From Cokeromyces recurvatus (Eukaryota > Mucoromycota > Mucoromycetes > Mucorales > Mucoraceae), in contig NW_026251432.1 in the NCBI RefSeq assembly GCF_025118155.1, forward strand, positions 1 through 64,000: a DNA stretch of 64,000 bases, written 5' to 3'. The position numbers and the translations under genes are program-made. This document shows, piece by piece, positions 60,405 through 64,000 of this stretch. Position 1 is the first letter of the stretch, and each line of letters starts with the position of its first letter. The notes under the pieces were generated by a model. The model was given only the letters and a program-made list of their open reading frames with translations. It was not told where the DNA came from and ran no database searches.

Positions 60405-61271
60405 ATAAAATCATTATTAGCATTCTTAAAATAATATTGCTACGCTATTTTCTTTTTTTTTTTTAAAAAAAAACAAAAGAAAAAAATGTATATAAAACAA
60501 GAAAATGAAAAACCAATATATTAACTGTTATGTATAATAAATATTCTATAGTAAATTTATTTCGAACATAATATTATGTTTAATAATTTGGAACGACTTG
60601 GAACAGCTTAAAATATAAATAAATAAATATATATAAAAAAAAGAATGTTTATTTTTGAGTTATTTTATAATCATCCCACATATATTCTTTATGCACATAA
60701 TACTGTATTTTGAGTAAGACAAACAGAAAAGAAAACATTTTATATTCCTAATCATTTCTATTACGCTTAAAGAAGTTATCATCTTCATTTTAAGTCAAGA
60801 AGCTTTGTTGGCTCGTAAATCATAAAAAAACAACAAACATAAATCATCAAATAAATAAATTATACTTAATAAGGTGTGGTTCAGACCCTTTCTCGCTTAT
60901 TTTTGTTTACGTTTATTCTTCACTGAATTATTGACATCAGTTATAGCTGAAATATCATTACAATTTTGGACAAAGATCTTGCTTCGTAAATATACATGTG
61001 CTACAATATTGAAATCCCAAGACATTTGATTAAGGCAAGGAAAAAAAAAAAGGTCTACCTTTTATATCTTTTCTTCATTTTATATATTAGCATGTTGAGT
61101 GAAGAAGATACATGTTTTAAAGGAATTTTATTACAAATAATTAGATATCGGTAAGAAAATCGAAAGTTAATTTTTGCTTATGTAGATTAGTTTTATACCT
61201 CATTACAAGTATAGTCGAATACTACTTTTATAACTTTTTTTTCTAATTATTATTACTGCAGATTTTAAATT

Positions 61272-61312
<41 letters not shown>

Positions 61313-62510
61313 TAATAATTTGTTTTATAACTGGCATATAAATGATAGTAATGATAATTGATAGTCCATAAATCTTAAAGATATTAAAGGCGTTAACAAA
61401 TAATATGTTTATTAATTAATATGTCATGGTGAGTCTAGATAGTTAGAACATTTATTATCACTCAGAAAAAAAAAATATGCAAGAAAGTACTGCATCTATA
61501 TTTTTGTCCTTTTAGGAATCTGCTCTACCAAAGCTATTCTGTAAAGACTTTTTACTTCTTCAGGCAAATATTAGCTCGTATAATATTTGCAGTAGCAAAA
61601 TGCAAACAAGAACATATCCTATTTCAATATTAGGATGTCAAGACTATCAATATCAATAAGTAAAATCAATTTGAAGAGTTTAAGAAAAGATTAAAATTAA
61701 TTACAAGAAATACGAGAATAAAGGTACACAGAATATCACAGTTATAAAGAAGATGACTTTACACTTTAAAGGATTTATGATCACATAGGATATACATTTA
61801 TATTATTTTTAATACAATATTTTTGAATAAACTCAAGATGATTTGAAACGAATAAAACGTTTAGGTAAATTTATTTTTTTCTTGAAGACTAATAGAAATA
61901 CTTTTAAAGACATTCTTTTATACCGTTAAAACAAGACTATCTTGAGCCAAACTTCATATATATATATATATATTCCAATAAGTAGCATTCTTGATATATT
62001 TATATAGTTCTTAGAGGTAATAGTCAAACACGCTTCTCAAATATAAGGCGTCAATTCATCGCCTTTTTTTTTTATTTTATTTATTTATCTCTTTAGACCA
62101 GTGCTCTTCAATAGGATTTCATAAATTTAACTATAGCGCTCCCCTTTTTTTTAATAGATTTGTCTAGTCACCTTGAGCATTTGTCTTCATTTTCTAAGCG
62201 TATGCTGCTCTTGTTGAGTGCTTTTCTGAGCAACCTATTTTTTTTTCTTTTACAAAGAATTTAGATTTGTACGAATAAATTTATTTTATTTCAAAATTAT
62301 GCGTCTAACAAAAATTTTAACCAATCTTTTCCAAAAAAAAAAAAAAAATATGTATTTCACTTTCAAATCAAAACTGAGCTAAGTTGTGACCCCTTTTGTC
62401 GATTTAGGACTGCTAATTTTTTAATTCATTTTAACTTTTTTTTTTTTTTTTTTTTATTTTTTATTTTTATTATTATTAATTTTTAGATAAACTCTTTACC
62501 CTTTATAACA
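60405..62510. other. AT-rich intergenic stretch before RRN3
   Basis: No gene is seen. It includes a 37-nt T-run at 61274-61310 and an AG acceptor-like site (62486) shortly before the RRN3 ATG that could end a 5'-UTR intron. Confidence 0.4.
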
Positions 62511-63200
62511 ATGCCTGTTCGATCACCTAATTTAGTTGAAGATCCAGCAATGACACAAGATCTTACAAAAAATATTACTTCAGTGCCCTTACTTGCCGAA
62601 AGCGAAGAAACCAACGAAAATGTCAGTAAAGAAAAGTTGAATAATATGAAACTTATGATGAAGACTTTCGTTTTAGGTGCTCTTCGTGAAAAAGAACAGG
62701 TAAACTATTTTATTTCTCGTTACAGGTTTTTTTTAAACTTGGAACTAGTCTTATTGTAGTTTTTTCTTCTTTTTTTTTTTGTTATTATTATTAAGCCTGT
62801 TCTTTTTAAATATATAACGGCATAATTATAAAAAGGGAGTGAAGTATGCATATTTCATAATGTTTTGATTTCTTTTTTTTTTCTTGAAAAAAAAAAAATA
62901 ACCAACTACTGCGGCATGTCCCCGTATTGAATTAGTTTTTTCTTTTTTCTTTAAAAAAAAACGACCAATACGTTCGGGTAATTGCTCTTAAAGCTTTTAG
63001 AGGGTCCAAAAAGTAATATATTCCATATTCAAATTACATAATGAAGGAAAGGGGGATATTTGACAAGAGATATAAAAAAGACAGTTTTATCTATTTTTTT
63101 TTAATATGGGATAATGAAAGTTAGTAGTTGGAGTCCATAAATGGATATGTATTAGCCCATAAAAGAAGCCTTTTGGACTTCTGACGTGATCATGTTTCCC

Positions 63201-63245
<45 letters not shown>

Positions 63246-64000
63246 ATACATTTGTTTTCTCTTTTGATTTATTTCCTTTTCTTTCTTTAATTAAATTACA
63301 CACACACACATTTATTAAGACCTTCTTTTGTTTTATTTTGTAGGGTAATAGTTCAAGATATAATGAATTAGTTGAAATCCTTACTAGAGATCCGGAAAGC
63401 CCAGAAGCACCTTCTACCTTAAAATTATACACATGGATAATCGTATTATCACAATCTGTTTCACTCTTGGATAAATCATGTACAACTCTTGTTGAAGCTG
63501 TCTTACAAATTGATTGGAGTTTTCGTAATAGAGGCTTTGTGAATGCTTATATGGATTTTTTAGAAAATTTAGTATCTGCGCATGCATTCTATGCTGTATC
63601 CGTTTTCAATTCACTTGTTCAAGGATTTAGATATCGTCATTCTCTTCCTCCGAATACTTCTATCACTCGTACTATGTCCTATGAACGTTATCATGAAGCT
63701 CTTCAATGTATTTTACGATTAATCCCTACCGGCTCTAATTCATTATTTGTTAGTCTAGTTCGTTATATGCCTCATAAACGTTTTAATTCTGCTGATCAAG
63801 CCGCCTATGTCAAAAATTTACTTACTATATCTGAATATGTCTCTGTTTTACGTAAACAAATCTTGGGATTGATTATTGATCAAATGGTTCAAATAGATGC
63901 TCAAATTCAAATTGAATTGGATGAAATGGAGGAAGATGTCGAATTCGATGTGTATAACTTAAACTTTGATGAAGACTATGATTCAGAAGGGAGCGAGTCT
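62511..64000 (+). CDS. RRN3: RRN3/TIF-IA, RNA polymerase I initiation factor, 5' part
   Basis: The exons are 62511-62699 and 63344 to beyond the window end; the phase joins at EKEQ|GNSSRYNELVEILTRD. The N-terminal 60 residues are polar. The second exon shows the HEAT-like helices of the RRN3 family: LKLYTWIIVLSQSVSLLDKS, VNAYMDFLENLVSAHAFYAV, YHEALQCILRLIPT, AAYVKNLLTISEYVSVLRKQ and LIIDQMVQIDAQIQIELDEM, followed by the acidic segment EEDVEFDVYN. RRN3 bridges RNA polymerase I and core factor at rDNA promoters in the nucleolus. About 280 residues are present; the C-terminal half is outside the window. The intron is 644 nt, much longer than the roughly 50-110 nt introns elsewhere here. Confidence 0.9.

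Overview
The window looks like nuclear DNA of a Mucoromycota fungus, most likely Mucorales (inferred, not proven). It is strongly AT-rich with many homopolymer tracts. The host genes carry short GT-AG introns. The gene set fits an early-diverging fungus: a fused P450-reductase, a kinesin-3, a PAK/Ste20 kinase, RRN3 and an Spt23/Mga2-type regulator. There are many LINEs, Ty3 remnants with a chromodomain, and decayed Tc1-like transposases of types I associate with mucoralean genomes.

Layout. Positions 1-11280 hold three LINE copies, all antisense to one intact tRNA-Ala(AGC) gene at 11208-11280. The copies are separated by identical 14-nt pieces of the 5' end of that tRNA (4389-4402 and 9328-9341). 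I read this as an array of successive site-specific insertions into the same tRNA position, each duplicating the first 14 tRNA nucleotides and so restoring an intact tRNA gene. From 11.3 to 27.6 kb is a gene-poor, AT-rich, transposon-filled stretch: a decayed Ty3 integrase with chromodomain (about 12.9-13.8 kb), a dispersed 350-bp repeat, a minisatellite, a second and unrelated full-length LINE (16005-21776) bounded by a 14-bp target duplication, and a Tc1/mariner remnant near 25 kb.

From 27.6 kb host genes appear: a DH-only RhoGEF (27600-29025, +), an Spt23/Mga2-like factor without ankyrin repeats or membrane anchor (29658-32268, -), a P450-reductase fusion with an N-terminal ubiquitin-like segment (37030-40805, +), a kinesin-3 (46558-52490, -), a PAK-type kinase with a one-base homopolymer frameshift (53037-55329, -), a possible 87-aa gene (60141-60404, +) and the 5' part of RRN3 (62511 to the window end, +). 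Around the P450 gene are LINE 3' fragments in inverted orientation, three copies of one solo-LTR-like repeat (two with 5-bp target duplications), and decayed genes of unknown families, one with a PD-(D/E)XK-like D...ExK signature.

The host genes are not an obvious cluster. RhoGEF and PAK belong to Rho/Cdc42 polarity signalling and kinesin-3 moves cargo to growing tips, but their spacing gives no reason to think they are co-regulated. Exon limits were set by hand from splice signals and reading phase. All family calls are by eye.
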